Positions 36,373-49,045 of a stretch of DNA of 64,000 nucleotides are shown one piece after another. Made by a program: the position numbers and the translations under genes. Source of the stretch: Lithobates sylvaticus (lineage: Eukaryota > Chordata > Amphibia > Anura > Ranidae); assembly GCA_028564925.1 (NCBI GenBank), contig CM053031.1, positions 99,436,888-99,500,887 on the forward strand, in the 5' to 3' direction. How positions within the stretch are numbered: the stretch's first letter is position 1; every line of letters begins with the position of its first letter. Below the pieces are notes generated by a model. That model worked only from the letters and a program-made list of their open reading frames with translations, did no database searches and was not told the DNA's origin.

Positions 36373-36798
36373 TGCCGCGTACACACGAGCGGAATTTCCT
36401 TCGGAAAAATCTTTTTTTTTTTTTTTCCGACGGAATTCCGCTCAAGCTTGGCTTGCATACACACGGCCACACAAAAGTTTGCTGAACTTTGGACCGTCAA
36501 GAACGCGGTGACGTACAACACTATGACAAGCCGAGAAAATGAAGTTCAATGCTTCTGAGCATGTGTCAAATTGTTTCCGAGCATGCGTAGGAATTTTGCA
36601 CGTCGGAATTGGTACAGACGATCGGAATTTCCGATCAGAACTTTTCACGACCGAAAAATTGAGAACATGCTCTCAATCTTTTGCTGGCTGGAATTCCGCC
36701 AGCAAAAGTCAGATGGAGCATACACACAGTTGCATTTTCAGACCAAAAGCTCTCATCTGACTTTTGTTGGAGGAATTTCCGCTTATGTGTACCGGGCA
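36373..36798. mobile_element. PIF/Harbinger-type MITE
   Basis: The ends TGCCGCGTACACACGAGCGG and TGCCCGGTACACATAAGCGG (right end read inward) are flanked by TAA (36370-36372 and 36799-36801), as PIF/Harbinger elements require. The interior has paired GGAATTCCGCCAGC and AGATGGAGC/CATCTGA blocks. It is non-coding. The Harbinger fragment at 63398 has related ends. Confidence 0.8.
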
Positions 36799-36801
36799 TA
36801 A

Positions 36802-38600
<1,799 letters not shown>

Positions 38601-38607
38601 TATATTG

Positions 38608-39604
38608 TACGAGGGGCATCAAACTGGGACTTTTAATTTTACAGTTATAAAAGGGGATGCTAGGGTACTACATGCAGTAAAAGGTGGCAAGTGTATCCTA
38701 TTACTGATAAGCTGCAGACGTGTCGTGGGCCAGAGACCGTTAATCAAGATGGTAGACAACAGTGTTAGTGTGTGCATGGAACAGCGTGTGGTGATGAAGT
38801 TTCTTGTGAATGAAGGCAGAAGACCTGTATATATCTACAGAAGACTTCAAGCATAGTACGATGATGAAACAATTGCGTTTGCAAGTAAAGTGATGGAAAG
38901 TGTTTTCTGGGACAAACGTGGCATTAGTCATGTGTATTTTCTATCCCGTGATGCCACTATCAACACGAATATTACTGTTGTGTTCTGAGTGATGTGCATA
39001 TGAATCTGAGAAAAAAACAGCCTGGTTTGATCACTAAGGGCGTCCTGTTTCTCCAGGACAATGCACAAGCTCATACTGCTCACTGTACTACATTCACATT
39101 ACAGCAACACGGCTGGGAGGTATTGCCACATCCAGGGCCATCTTTAATACTGATTGGGCCCTGGGCAAACATATTCTTGGGCCCTCCCCAAAAACACTTA
39201 TCAACTATTTGGGGACACTGCAGGGCTCAAGAGACAGCTGTTTTGGGCCCCCCAACAATGACTGGGCCTGGGGCAGCTGCCCCTTTTGCCCTGTGTTAAA
39301 GACGGCCCTGGCCACACCCCTCTTACAGCCCGGACCTTGCGCCAAGTGATTACCACCTGTTTGGAACCCTAACAGACTTCTTCTGAGGTCAGCACTGATG
39401 ACAAAGTGAAGCAGGCTGTGCTGGGATGGTTCAGGCGTACCGACAAACCTTTGCTGAAGCTTTCCAGGCATTAGTTAAACACTGGGATAAGTGTATAAAT
39501 GTAGCAGGGGAGTATGTCAACAAATTAAATGCAGTTTCCACATGAAATTTGTTCTTTTATTAAATAAACTCAAAAGTCCCGGTTTGACTTGATCGCCCCT
39601 CGTA
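38608..39604 (+). mobile_element. mariner-like transposon, internally deleted, with nested MITE
   Basis: The ends CGAGGGGCATCAAACTGGGA and CGAGGGGCGATCAAGTCAAA (right end read inward) are flanked by TA (38608-38609 and 39603-39604). Plus-strand fragments of a mariner transposase are readable: KFLVNEGRRPVYIYRRLQ near 38800, SVFWDKRGISHVYFL near 38900 and LFLQDNAQAHTAH near 39050, the last holding a catalytic Asp region of the DD34D type. Tail blocks follow near 39320-39500. At about 1.0 kb including a 180-bp insertion it is clearly shorter than a full mariner (about 1.3 kb) and has lost the middle of the gene. Confidence 0.85.
39132..39311. mobile_element. 180-bp MITE nested in the mariner
   Basis: The ends CCAGGGCCATCTTTAA and CCAGGGCCGTCTTTAA (right end read inward) are inverted repeats, with CCACA repeated on both flanks (39126-39130 and 39312-39316). 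It splits the transposase region between a WEVLPHP-type block and an SYSPDLAPSDYH-type block, showing it came in after the mariner. Confidence 0.8.
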
Positions 39605-39861
39605 TTATAACGGCTTGTGTAGCAATTGTACATGCTATATTTTTTTATTTGCTGTATTTTTTCCATGAAAGTGAAGTCACCCATTAAGGTTTTTCGCTGA
39701 CTGTAATTTCTACTTATGTATTTTCCCATCATAAGGTCAGTTCCAATTTTTCTAAAATGAGACAAGTTTAATTTGATTATGCTTTGAAAAGAGCAGTGGT
39801 AGTGTGCACGGTTTAGTATCCAGACAATAAGGTTGCGCGTTTTATGAAATATGAACAGGCA

Positions 39862-40103
39862 GTGGGCGTTATTTACGAAAGGCAAATCCACTTTGCACTG
39901 CAAGTGCACTTGGAAGTGCAATCGCTCTAAATCTAAGGGGTAGATCTGAAATGAGTGAAGCTCTGCTGATTTTATCATTCAATCATGTGTAAGCAAAAAT
40001 GCTGTTTTTTATTTTCCTTGCATGCCCCCCTCGGATCTACAGCGACTGCACTTCCAAGTGCACTTGCAGTGCAAAGTGGATTTTCCTTTAGTAAATAACC
40101 CCC
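39862..40103. mobile_element. palindromic MITE, TTATTTACGAAAGG family
   Basis: The ends GGGCGTTATTTACGAAAGG and GGGGGTTATTTACTAAAGG (right end read inward) continue as inverted repeats of about 60 bp through ATCCACTTTGCACTGCAAGT. A weaker relative may be at 48151-48402. Confidence 0.8.
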
Positions 40104-41690
40104 AGTATGTCACAGGATGATTACTGATTGGTTGTTACAAGTTATTGCACTTCCTGACAATCTTTCTTATTCTTATTCTATACCTTTTTTTATTAGATTA
40201 TTTAATCTATGGTTTGTTGTGGAGTAAAAAAAAAAAAAAAAAAACTGGTAGTAATACCCTGCTAGAGGCTCTCCTAAATGTCGTAAAAGCCTGCATTGCT
40301 GCCAAACTCTTGTCTTTTGATTTAATGACTTTTTGTTTACATTCAATAAGATATTCTGATCTTCTTGCTTCCTACATTTCTCAAATATTTGCACCTTTTA
40401 TCGTCCCTGTTTCTTAGGCAGCCTATTATAGATTATTTTGTGTTTAGAGCGGAGTGATCAATACAACCTCCCACGTACCAATTATAAAATTAAAAAAAAA
40501 ACAGCTACAGTATACCGATGATTATTAGTATGAATGGAAACAAATTAAATTGTATTTTCCATAACCACAACATGTAAATGCTTGTTTTTCTTTTTTTTTT
40601 TTTTTTAACATGTCTTAGAACAATGAGCGCTGAAATCTGATTGGTTGGTATGAGAAACACTTCCTTTTTCCCTTTGCCCTTGTGTTAATAAATACTGTGC
40701 ACACCTTTCATCCAATCATTGTTTTAACTAATAAATGGCATGTAAAGCTCCATAAGGGACTATCTTGTTGTCTCTTATGGCAGGAAAAGGGTAAAGTCAT
40801 TTTCAATGCTTTGCTGGGCCCTCTGGCAGAGGAGAAGTTCGTTATTTGTGCCAAGGTGAAATACGTGTCTCTCTCCAGAACAAAGCATTACAGAAAACCA
40901 TATATATCATGTCCCTGCCTCCCTCTCTCTCTTCTGCTCAAGCCCTCTGTTTACTGGTGCATGTCCTTTCTGTGCTTACACAAAAAAGATAAAGTACAGA
41001 GCATTTCAATGTATTTGTGGTGAAGCTCACAGGGATTTAACTCTTGTGCGCACAGTCTACTTACTTATAGCTGGTCATTTAGGTCGTGAGTAGAAAAACA
41101 ACATTGTGATCATTAAAGCTGAAATACAACCTTGCCTTCTGTTTTGTTGTACAGTCTCCTCTCCTGTATCAAAAATGCTTAGTCTGATTTCACTGCACAC
41201 TGTGAGCTTTTCTCAGTGTGCATTAGCAGCTGCAGCAAGTCAGAGTTTACCTCATTTCCAGGCTGGAAGACATCCAGCTTTATTCAGCCATTTCCTCCCC
41301 AGTCCGATTGTCCCTAGCCACCACTTTCGTTCATTGCATTTCAGTTCCTTAAATTGTGAATGCTAAGCATCCCATGTGGATGTTACTAAGGGCAGTATTC
41401 ATGCAAATGCCAGCCTAGGAATACCATCTCCTCTACAGTGACATCCACCCATTAAGGCATTTTGATAAAACTCTTCCCAAGAGCCAGTCTGTTGCTTGAA
41501 TCCGGGCTGGGGGCTGCTTGCATTGCACAGAGAAGCACAGAGACCCAGTGATGACATTACTGGATCCACAATAAAGTATGTCATAAAAATAGAAAGGTTT
41601 TATTTAAGAAATGTAACTAGCATGGCGATGATGGAGAAAAAAAAAAAAGGAACCAAGGAAGACTTGAAGACCAGGCCTTTTGCTGGCACT
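40104..41690. other. intron 23 sequence, nothing definite
   Basis: Mixed AT-rich DNA with poly-A and poly-T runs (40227-40244, 40590-40607). The phrase ATTAAAGCTGAAATACAACC at 41112 could be a TTAA-type end without a partner. No exon is supported. Confidence 0.35.
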
Positions 41691-42756
41691 TTTTGTTTAC
41701 AAGTTTAAATCAGTATTTTTGTTTCTAGAAAATTACTTATAACCCCAAACATTAATTTTATATATATATTTTAACAGAGACCCTAGGTAATAAAATGGCA
41801 ATCGTTGTAATTTTTTATGTCGCATCGTATTTACGCCAAAATACATTTTAATAATTTAAAAAAAAATACAACATACGTATACCCCTTTTTTTCTATAATA
41901 TGAAAGATGATGTTTTGCTGAGTAAATAGATACCTAACATGTCACGCTTTAAAATGTGCGCATGCTCGTGGAATGGCAATAAACTTCAGTACTTAAAAAT
42001 CTCCATTTAAATGCCTTTACAGGCTACCTGTTTAGAGTTACAGAGGAGGTCTAACACTAGAATTATTGATCTGGCTCTAATGTTCGTGGTGATATCTCAC
42101 ATGTGTGGTGCGAACACTGCTTACATACGCGTGTGTGTGTGATTTACGTATGCGTTTACCTGTGCGCGCGAGCATGGAGGGATGGGCCTTAATTTTTGTT
42201 TTCTTATTTATTTTATTTTTTATTTTTACACTTTCTCTTTAACTATTTTTTTGTATTACTTTTATTTCTATTACAACGAAAACATCTATTACAACATGTA
42301 AACATCCCTTGTAATATAAATAAAGATGACAGGTCCTCTTTATGGAGAGATCTGAGGTCAAATAGATCCCAAATCCCTCCTTTACCTCCAAAAGCAAAAG
42401 ATCAAAAAAACTAAAACTTTTCGATCTTTTGCTTGAAAAAAAAAAAAAAAGAATTGTTTACTTCCACCATAGACCGGAAGTGACGACATGACATTGCTTC
42501 GGTCCTCCAAGGCCATAGAGGCGATCATAGACAAGCTACTGTGATCAGCCAGATGCACCGTCAGATCGTTTCTTGGGCGAGCCGGCAGTAAAGGGCAAAC
42601 CTGAGAAACACTGGAGCTTCTGAAAGCGGTCCAAAGGCTTGCAATGCTTTTAAGAGAAAGCTGGCTGAAAAAACAATACCGGTGTTATGGTTGATATCTT
42701 TAGCTATAATCACGGCAAACCGCAACGTATATATACATATTGCGGTTAGCAAGTGG
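41690..42756. mobile_element. TTAA element with CCACTTG ends, 5' limit unclear
   Basis: The right end, read inward, is CCACTTGCTAACCGCAATAT and abuts TTAA at 42757-42760, the same terminal type as the element at 24995-26217. Internal phrases include AGAGACCCTAGG and AAAATGGCAATCGTTG. The left terminus was not found, so the start is approximate. No transposase is visible. Confidence 0.5.
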
Positions 42757-42940
42757 TTAAACTTTAGTTTTAAATGAAAATTATTTCTTTCTCTACAGAA
42801 CAATCAAGAGCTACATATTAATAACAATATAATCTAGAGCTGATGTAGAAACCCCTACAAATACATAAAGCCAGACAGAATTGCATTATTTTATCATAAA
42901 CCCACATTTTTTTTTGAATTAAATGTTTGATTTTTTCCTT

Positions 42941-44140
42941 TTTTTATCCTTTGCCACATCTCATTGGTGCTGATTTACTGCAGTCTCTTTGCAGGAACTG
43001 CCTGCCTGCATGCACATACTCTAAGGCCTCATGCACACGAGACGCTGTTAAAAACGCGCGTTCAGAGGCAGTTGGACACTTTTTTCAACTGCACCTGAAC
43101 GCATGCAATGTTATCCTATGTGTCCATGTACACAGTCTAGTTTTTTTCCCGTTTTTATGCAGTTGCGTTTAACCTCGTTTTTTCCAGAAGCAAAAAAATG
43201 CGTTCAGACACTTTGCTTTTCTGCTTTTCAGACGCAAAACGCAGCTAAACGCGGCTAAACGCAGGCACCTGCGTTTAGCCGCGTTTGCGTTTATAAGCCT
43301 TTTTAAAGGAACCCAATTTTTTGGAGCAGAAAACTCAGAAATATGATGGTAAACCATAAAAAATACTAGAAAAAATTGTTTAAAATGTCGTAATTAGTTT
43401 AGAGAGTTCATAGAGCATATATACTCACTAATGCATACATGTTTGTGAAATGCATACATGTTTGTGAAATATCCAATGGACATTCGCTGTGCCATCAACG
43501 GATGGGTCCAATATCGACGAGCTCTGATTCTGGACCTCTCATGCAAATTTGCGACGACATTGCTGCCGCATCAAGAGCAACATCAGGAGCATTTCCTGAC
43601 ATATATTCAATATGGGATCCATTTTTAAAAAAAAAACAGAAAGAGAGGCAAATGCAAGTGTACAACTGCTCTCTCTGCTGCTGCTGCTCACTCTGATCAA
43701 ATTGGCAGAAATAGTTAATAATACATGCTTTCTGAGCTTGGGGAGGGTCTATATGATGTTATCTTTACAAATGCTTATAGACGCAAACGCGTCTAAACGC
43801 GTCTAAACGCGTCTAAACGCGGCATGAAAATACAGCAAAACGCGCGTTTTTAAACGCAGGTTTCTGCTTTTTAAAACACGCGTTCAGCAGAGTTTGCATC
43901 TGCGTCTCGTGTGCATGGGGCCTTACTATGGCTGCACATCATTTTTCAGTGCTGATTTCCTGATGGTGAGCCCAATAGGCCATGTCTTCAAGTGTGTTGA
44001 AAAAGCCACTTGTAGTCTCTATTAGCCAGTGTGACAGGTTGACAACAAAGAAGAATGTGGAGCCTGGGACAGAGTGTTATCATCCTACAACAGGAAGTGC
44101 CTGCACAAGGACCAATGCATGACCTGGTAGGTTCACATTG
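42941..44140. repeat. interspersed repeat split by a Harbinger-like MITE
   Basis: The pieces 42941-43020 and 43929-44140 together match 48740-49040: shared blocks are TTTTTATCCTTT, CAGTGCTGATTTCC, GCCACTTGTAGT and TCATCCTACAACAGGAAGTG. The interruption is the element at 43022-43928. Class unknown. Confidence 0.6.
43022..43928. mobile_element. Harbinger-like MITE, AGGCCTCATGCACACGAG ends
   Basis: The ends AAGGCCTCATGCACACGAGA and AAGGCCCCATGCACACGAGA (right end read inward) are near-identical inverted repeats. AACGCGTCTAAACGC-type tandem motifs occur near both ends (43250-43290, 43780-43830). The interior includes a foreign-looking segment near 43440-43620. The target duplication is not clear. 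Confidence 0.75.
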
Positions 44141-44266
44141 TGTAAGTTCATGTGCCAATCTTTGCTAGCACCACCCTGGCTTCTGTCCTGCTCACCACTT
44201 CTACATTTCTTGTTATTTTATTATTATTTTAAATATTTCAGTTTGTTACTGGCCTTCACAAATTCC

Positions 44267-44416
44267 ATGGTGTCTACGTAATTAGTGCTCTTGTCTTGCA
44301 GCCTGGGGTACTGGGTTTGATCTCCAGCAAGCACGCTATCTGCATAAATTTCATATGTTTTCTGGATGTTTGTGTGAGTTTCAATCCAAAAACAGGGTAA
44401 GTTAATTGGCTTCCAC
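44267..44416 (+). repeat. tRNA-derived SINE fragment
   Basis: A degraded tRNA-like head: a box A-like region at GTGTCTACGTAATTAGTGCT, then CTTGCAGCCTGGGGTACTGG and a GGTTTGATCTCC stretch resembling box B, followed by the family body. It is the same family as 48390-48727 in the opposite orientation. A TTAA MITE interrupts it at 44417. Confidence 0.6.
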
Positions 44417-44420
44417 TTAA

Positions 44421-45223
44421 CCTCCCTGGCGGTATGATTCTGTCTGGAATTTTGTGCTGAAAGCGGTGCAATTATTTTGCATGGAAATTTGGCGTTTTTA
44501 TATTGTAGGCATGCAATTCTTATGAATAACTCACTTAAATCTGTCCGAACCAGAGTCTAGTAGACATCCCGGGTATGATAAAGTTTGAAACACAAAATCA
44601 TAAATTATAATATAATAAAAATATATATAAAAATTATTCAATAATGTAATCAGATCAAAAACACAGAAATTTGCTCAGTTGCAGAATAGTCGCTGTCATT
44701 AAATTTAGTGTTTGATGATAAATTGTGATTCTAATTTATTATTGGTGTTTTCTAGCTGGTCTAAAACCACTTTTGACATAAAGGGACACTTTTTGGTTGC
44801 TATGGACAATCTCCAGTTTCCAGGCAGAAAAAAATCTTTTTATTATATAAAATGACAGGCAGGGCACTGGGCAGACCACTAGGGACAAAGGGGATGTGTA
44901 TTTTTTGTATACAGTACTGTAATCTGTAAGATTACAGTACTGTATGTGTTTTGTGTTTTTAAAACTTTTTTGAATATGGCGCCGATCTCCACTCCCGTGT
45001 GTCGTAACGTCGCAGGGAACGGAGATCAGCGGCACTCGGCACTGTGTGAATCGAGCGAGCAGACAGCTCGCTGACACAGCGGGGAGACATCGCAGGATCC
45101 AGGGGATAAGGTAAGTAACCCCCCCCTGTATCCTGCAACGCAAGCCCGAGTCTGGCTCGGGGTTACCGCTTTTGGTACTGAAGTTCCTGCCCCGAGCCAG
45201 ACTCTGGATTACCTCCAGGGAGG
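44421..45223. mobile_element. TTAA-flanked element, CCTCCCTGG ends
   Basis: The ends CCTCCCTGGCGGTATGATTC and CCTCCCTGGAGGTAATCCAG (right end read inward) are inverted repeats flanked by TTAA (44417-44420 and 45224-45227). An internal hairpin near 44914-44946 pairs ACAGTACTGTAATC with its complement. It is non-coding. Confidence 0.85.
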
Positions 45224-45360
45224 TTAAGGTGGTCTTACTGTGTGTACTGAATGTTGTGCATTCAGATGAGCTTGCAAGCTATTCTCCTTGCCATAGGTTC
45301 CTTGGAATACAAAGGAACAAATGCAAACAAAGGGACAGTGGTATGGTCTAGAAGGATCTA

Positions 45361-46777
45361 CAGTATCTAACAAAATTGAGTACACCCCTCACATTTTTGT
45401 AAATATTTTATTATATCTTTTCATGTGACAACACTGAAGAAATTACACTTTGCTACAATGTAAAATAGTGAGTGTACAGCTTGTATACCAGTGTAAATTT
45501 TCTGCCCCCTCAAAATAACTCACACACAGCCAATGTCTAAACCGCTGGCAACAAAAGTACTCCCCTATGTGAAAAAGTCCAAATTGGGCCCAAAGTGTCA
45601 ATATTTTGTGTGGCCACCATTATTTTCCAGCACTGCCTTAACTCTCTTGGGCATGGAGTTCACCAGAGCTTCACTGGAGTCCTCTTCCACTCCTCCATGA
45701 CGACATCACAGAGCTGGTGGATGTTAGAGACCTTGTGCTCCTCCACCTTCCGTTTGAGGATGCCCCACAGATGTTTGAGGATGCCCCACAGATGTTCAAT
45801 AGGGTTAAGGTCTGGAGACATGCTTGGCCAGTCCATCACCTTTACCCTCAGCTTCTTTAGCAAGGCAGTGATCGTCTTGGTGGAGTGTTTGGGGTCGTTA
45901 CCATGTTTGAATACTGCTCTGCGGCTCTGCTTCAGCATATCACAGTACATGTTGGCATTCATGGTTCCCTCAATGAACTGTAGCTCCCCAGTGTCAGCAG
46001 CACTCTTGAAGCCCCAGACCATGACACTGCCACCACCATGCTTGATTGTAGGCAAGGCACAATTGTCTTTGTACTTCTCACCTGGTTGTCACCACACACC
46101 CTTGACACCATCTGAACCAAATACGTTTATCTTGGTCTCATCAGACCACAGGACAAGGTTCCAGTAATCCATGCCCTTAGTCTGCTTGTCTTCAGCAAAC
46201 TGTTTGCAGGCTTTCTTGTGCATCATCTTTAGAAGAGGCTTCCTTCTCGGACGACAGCCATGTAGACCGATTTGATGCAGTGTGTGGCATAAGGTCTGAG
46301 CACTGACAGGCTGCCCCCCACCCCTTCAACCTCTGCAGCAATGCTGGCAGCACTCATACGTCTATTTCCCAAAGACAACCTCTGTATATGACGCTGTGCA
46401 TGTGCACTCAACTTCTTTGGTCGACCATGGCGAGGCCTGTTCTGAGTGGAAACTGTCCTGTTAAACCACTGTATGGTCTTGGCCATCGTGCTGCAGCTCA
46501 GTTTCAGGGTCTTGGCATTCTTCTTATAGCCTATGCCATCTTTATGTAGAGCAACAATACTTTTTTTCAGATCGTCAGAGAGTTCTGCCATGAGCCATGT
46601 TGAACTTCCAGTGACAGTATGAGAGAGTGAGAGCGATAACACCAAATTTAACACACCTGATACCTTGTAACATTAATGCGTCACATGACATCAGGTAGGG
46701 AAAATGTTGTCACATGAAAAGATATAATAACATATTTACAAAAATGTGAGGGTTGTACTCACTTTTGTGAGATAATG
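45361..46777 (-). mobile_element. Tc1-like transposon, near full length, decayed
   Basis: The inverted ends CAGTATCTAACAAAATTGAG and CATTATCTCACAAAAGTGAG (right end read inward) have TA on both flanks (45359-45360, 46778-46779). At 1.4 kb the copy has about the normal length. The minus strand holds the transposase in pieces. The N-terminal helix-turn-helix (MAELSDDLKKSIVALHKDG) starts near 46590. The catalytic part near 45660-46055 includes GGGSVMVWGFKSAADTGELQ, a KHGNDPKHST block with a catalytic Asp, and MDWPSMSPDLNPIEHLW. The frame is broken between these parts. A 24-bp tandem duplication repeats HLWGILK twice. Confidence 0.9.
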
Positions 46778-46779
46778 TA

Positions 46780-47550
46780 CATGGGGCATTGCATTTAATT
46801 TATACAAATTGGAATCATATCTAAGGGTAAGTTTTGTTTTTGGAGAAATTTCCTTCCACTCTATGTTGTGACATCGGGACAGGAAGTGAGACAAAACATC
46901 ACTAATGAAACTCAGGCTGCAAAAACTGACAGGAAATGTAACTATTGTCTACGCTACACAAAACTAAAAGAAAATATTGTGGCTTTAGATAAATTTTATT
47001 AACTTTATAACTTAAAATATATTTGTTAAAAGATGGACAACAGTCACAATTTTCATTATAAAGCACTTCAGGATTCAAGGGCTCTAAAGCATTAAATATG
47101 AAAGCTGTAGCAATGTACAGGGAATTTGCAACTCCTGCTATAAGTTTAAGAAAGTTTTCCACCTGTTTCTATAGTGGCCGAATCCCTTCACCTGCCAGCC
47201 AAAGGTCACTACCAGGGTGTGACTTTCTCAGTCCCTTGTTGGTCAACTGCAGAGGGGCAACTACATCTAATCAGTTCTGGCATTACATCCAATCAGTTCT
47301 GGCATTAGTAAGAATTTTGCCAATTAATCTGCAAAACCCTACAAATACACAGTGCTAGACAGAATTGCAGTTTAAGGCCTAATATTATCTAAAAAATACA
47401 AACTCTGCACAATCGACATTACCTTACTTCATTGTGATGTGTCCCTTGCGCTTATGTCTTCTAGTTCAGTAGAAATCTTTCGTCCTCTAATGCCCCCACC
47501 CCCCCGGCTGCAAGGCCGCAATCTTCCAATATGGCAGGGGTTAATAAAAC
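46780..47550. other. intron 23 sequence, nothing recognised
   Basis: No exon or element ends were found. The near-repeat AATCAGTTCTGGCATTA occurs twice at 47268-47305. Confidence 0.35.
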
Positions 47551-47551
47551 T

Positions 47552-47850
47552 AAAGCCAGCCATAGGCAGTTTGAATCTTGCGCAAGCTGAATGTACCAAG
47601 TTTGATACATTGATCAATTTGCATACAACCAGCCTGTCGTATTTTACATGTGACTATTGCTAGAGGCTATTATAGCTGCTAGAAGTAATCACTGTGGTCT
47701 CCCCATTCCCCCCTGCTGGGAGAACACAATGGCTCTTCGTGAAGGTATCCCCCATGAACACTGACAGCGTTGATGTGGGAATTCAGCAATTTTCTTTCCT
47801 GCAACCTGTGGTTGCAGGAAAGAAAATAGATCCATCTGAGGCCGGCTTTA
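47552..47850. repeat. fold-back repeat with 18-bp perfect hairpin
   Basis: The hairpin arms ATTTTCTTTCCTGCAACC (47789-47806) and exact complement (47811-47828) surround a 4-base loop. The upstream phrase AAAGCCAGCCATAGGCAGTT looks like the start of a common frog repeat. It is related to the hairpin at 2043-2091. Outer limits are approximate. Confidence 0.5.
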
Positions 47851-48150
47851 GGAGCTGTAACAGATTTTCATCAACTATGCCCCCCTTTCTGCCAGCTACT
47901 CAATTCAAATAAGCCATTACTACAACTTCTATGAATGAAATAAGATCTATGAATGGAGGGGGGCGGATGGGGAGCCATTCGAGGGCAAAAGATTTCTACT
48001 GAGCTAGAAGACAGAAGCACAAGGAACACATCACACTGAAGGTAACTAATGTCCCGTGTCCTTAATTGGCATATTTTTTGTAGGTAAATTTAAGCTTAAA
48101 AATACATATAAACCTCAACTTAATGGCATTAAGATAGCTAAAGCACTTTG

Positions 48151-48402
48151 AGGTTGATTTACAAAAAGCATACAGGCTGTTCATGATGCAAGGTCATTTT
48201 TCCTTAGCTCAGTGAATGTGGTAATAATCCACTTTGCAGAGAGTACCCAATCATGTGCAAGGAAAAAGGAATATATATAAAAGGAATATATATATATTTT
48301 TGCATGTGGTTGGATGATGGAAGTCAGCAGAACTTCACATCATTCACTAGAGGAAAAGTCCCTAACAAAGTAAACAGTCTATTTGCCTTTAGTAAATTGA
48401 TC
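48151..48402. mobile_element. palindromic MITE, diverged
   Basis: The ends GAGGTTGATTTACAAAAAGC and the right side (read inward GGGATCAATTTACTAAAGGC) resemble the ends of the 39862-40103 MITE. The interior is only weakly symmetric. Confidence 0.5.
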
Positions 48403-48727
48403 CCTTTATATATTATAGGTTCTTATATAGCGCCATCAATTTATGCAATGCTTTACAAATACAGTATATATTGTACATTCACATCAATTCCTGCCGTCAA
48501 GGAGCTTACATTCATTCATACATACACATACCAGGGCCAATTTAGGCATGGACCAATAAACCTATCTGCATGTCTTTAGAGTGTGGGAGGAAACCCGAAT
48601 ACCTGGAGGAAACCCACGCAGGCACAGGGAGAAAAGATAAACTCCAGGTAGGTGGTGCTGTGGTTCAAATCAACAACCTCGTGCAGCTAGGCAGAAGCGC
48701 TGACCACTTATCCACTGTGCTGCTCCA
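48390..48727 (-). repeat. tRNA-derived SINE
   Basis: In minus orientation the head (48727 downward) reads GCAGCACAGTGGATAAGTGG, matching box A spacing, with GATTTGAACC as box B about 50 bases on. The body follows with GTGGGTTTCCTCCAGGTATT and CCTCCCACACTCTAAAGACA, and the tail contains TTGTAAAGCATTGCATAAAT and GGCGCTATATAAGAACC. This is a complete-looking but old copy. A fragment of the same family lies at 44267-44416. Confidence 0.75.
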
Positions 48728-48739
48728 TGATTTTTCTAT

Positions 48740-49045
48740 TTTGTAATTGATTTCACCTTTTTTATCCTTTACTGCTTTTCAGTGCTGTTGATCTCCTTTT
48801 CAGTCACTGCCTGTCTACATGAATGCACCCCAGCGATGGCTCAGGGATGATTTCCTGATAGTGGCCCCAGTGGACCATGTCTGCGTAAAGTGTGTTGAAA
48901 TGGCCACTTGTAGTTTCTATCAGAAGCGTGACAGGGTGACAACAAAGAAAAACAATAGGGAGCCCTGAACAGAGTGTTGTCATCCTATAACAGGAAGTGC
49001 CTGAACAAGGAACCAATGCAGGATCACAAGTTATTATTTTAGGGT
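48740..49045. repeat. interspersed repeat, second copy
   Basis: Homologous to the split repeat at 42941-43020 plus 43929-44140 (shared ACCATGTCTGCGTAAAGTGT-like, GCCACTTGTAG and CAGAGTGTTGTCATCC blocks). This copy is uninterrupted. Class unknown, no coding potential. Confidence 0.6.

Noticed and set aside
48390-48727. Possible functional tRNA gene
   Set aside because: The box A and box B-like parts are the head of an old SINE; the cloverleaf is not intact and the SINE body follows.
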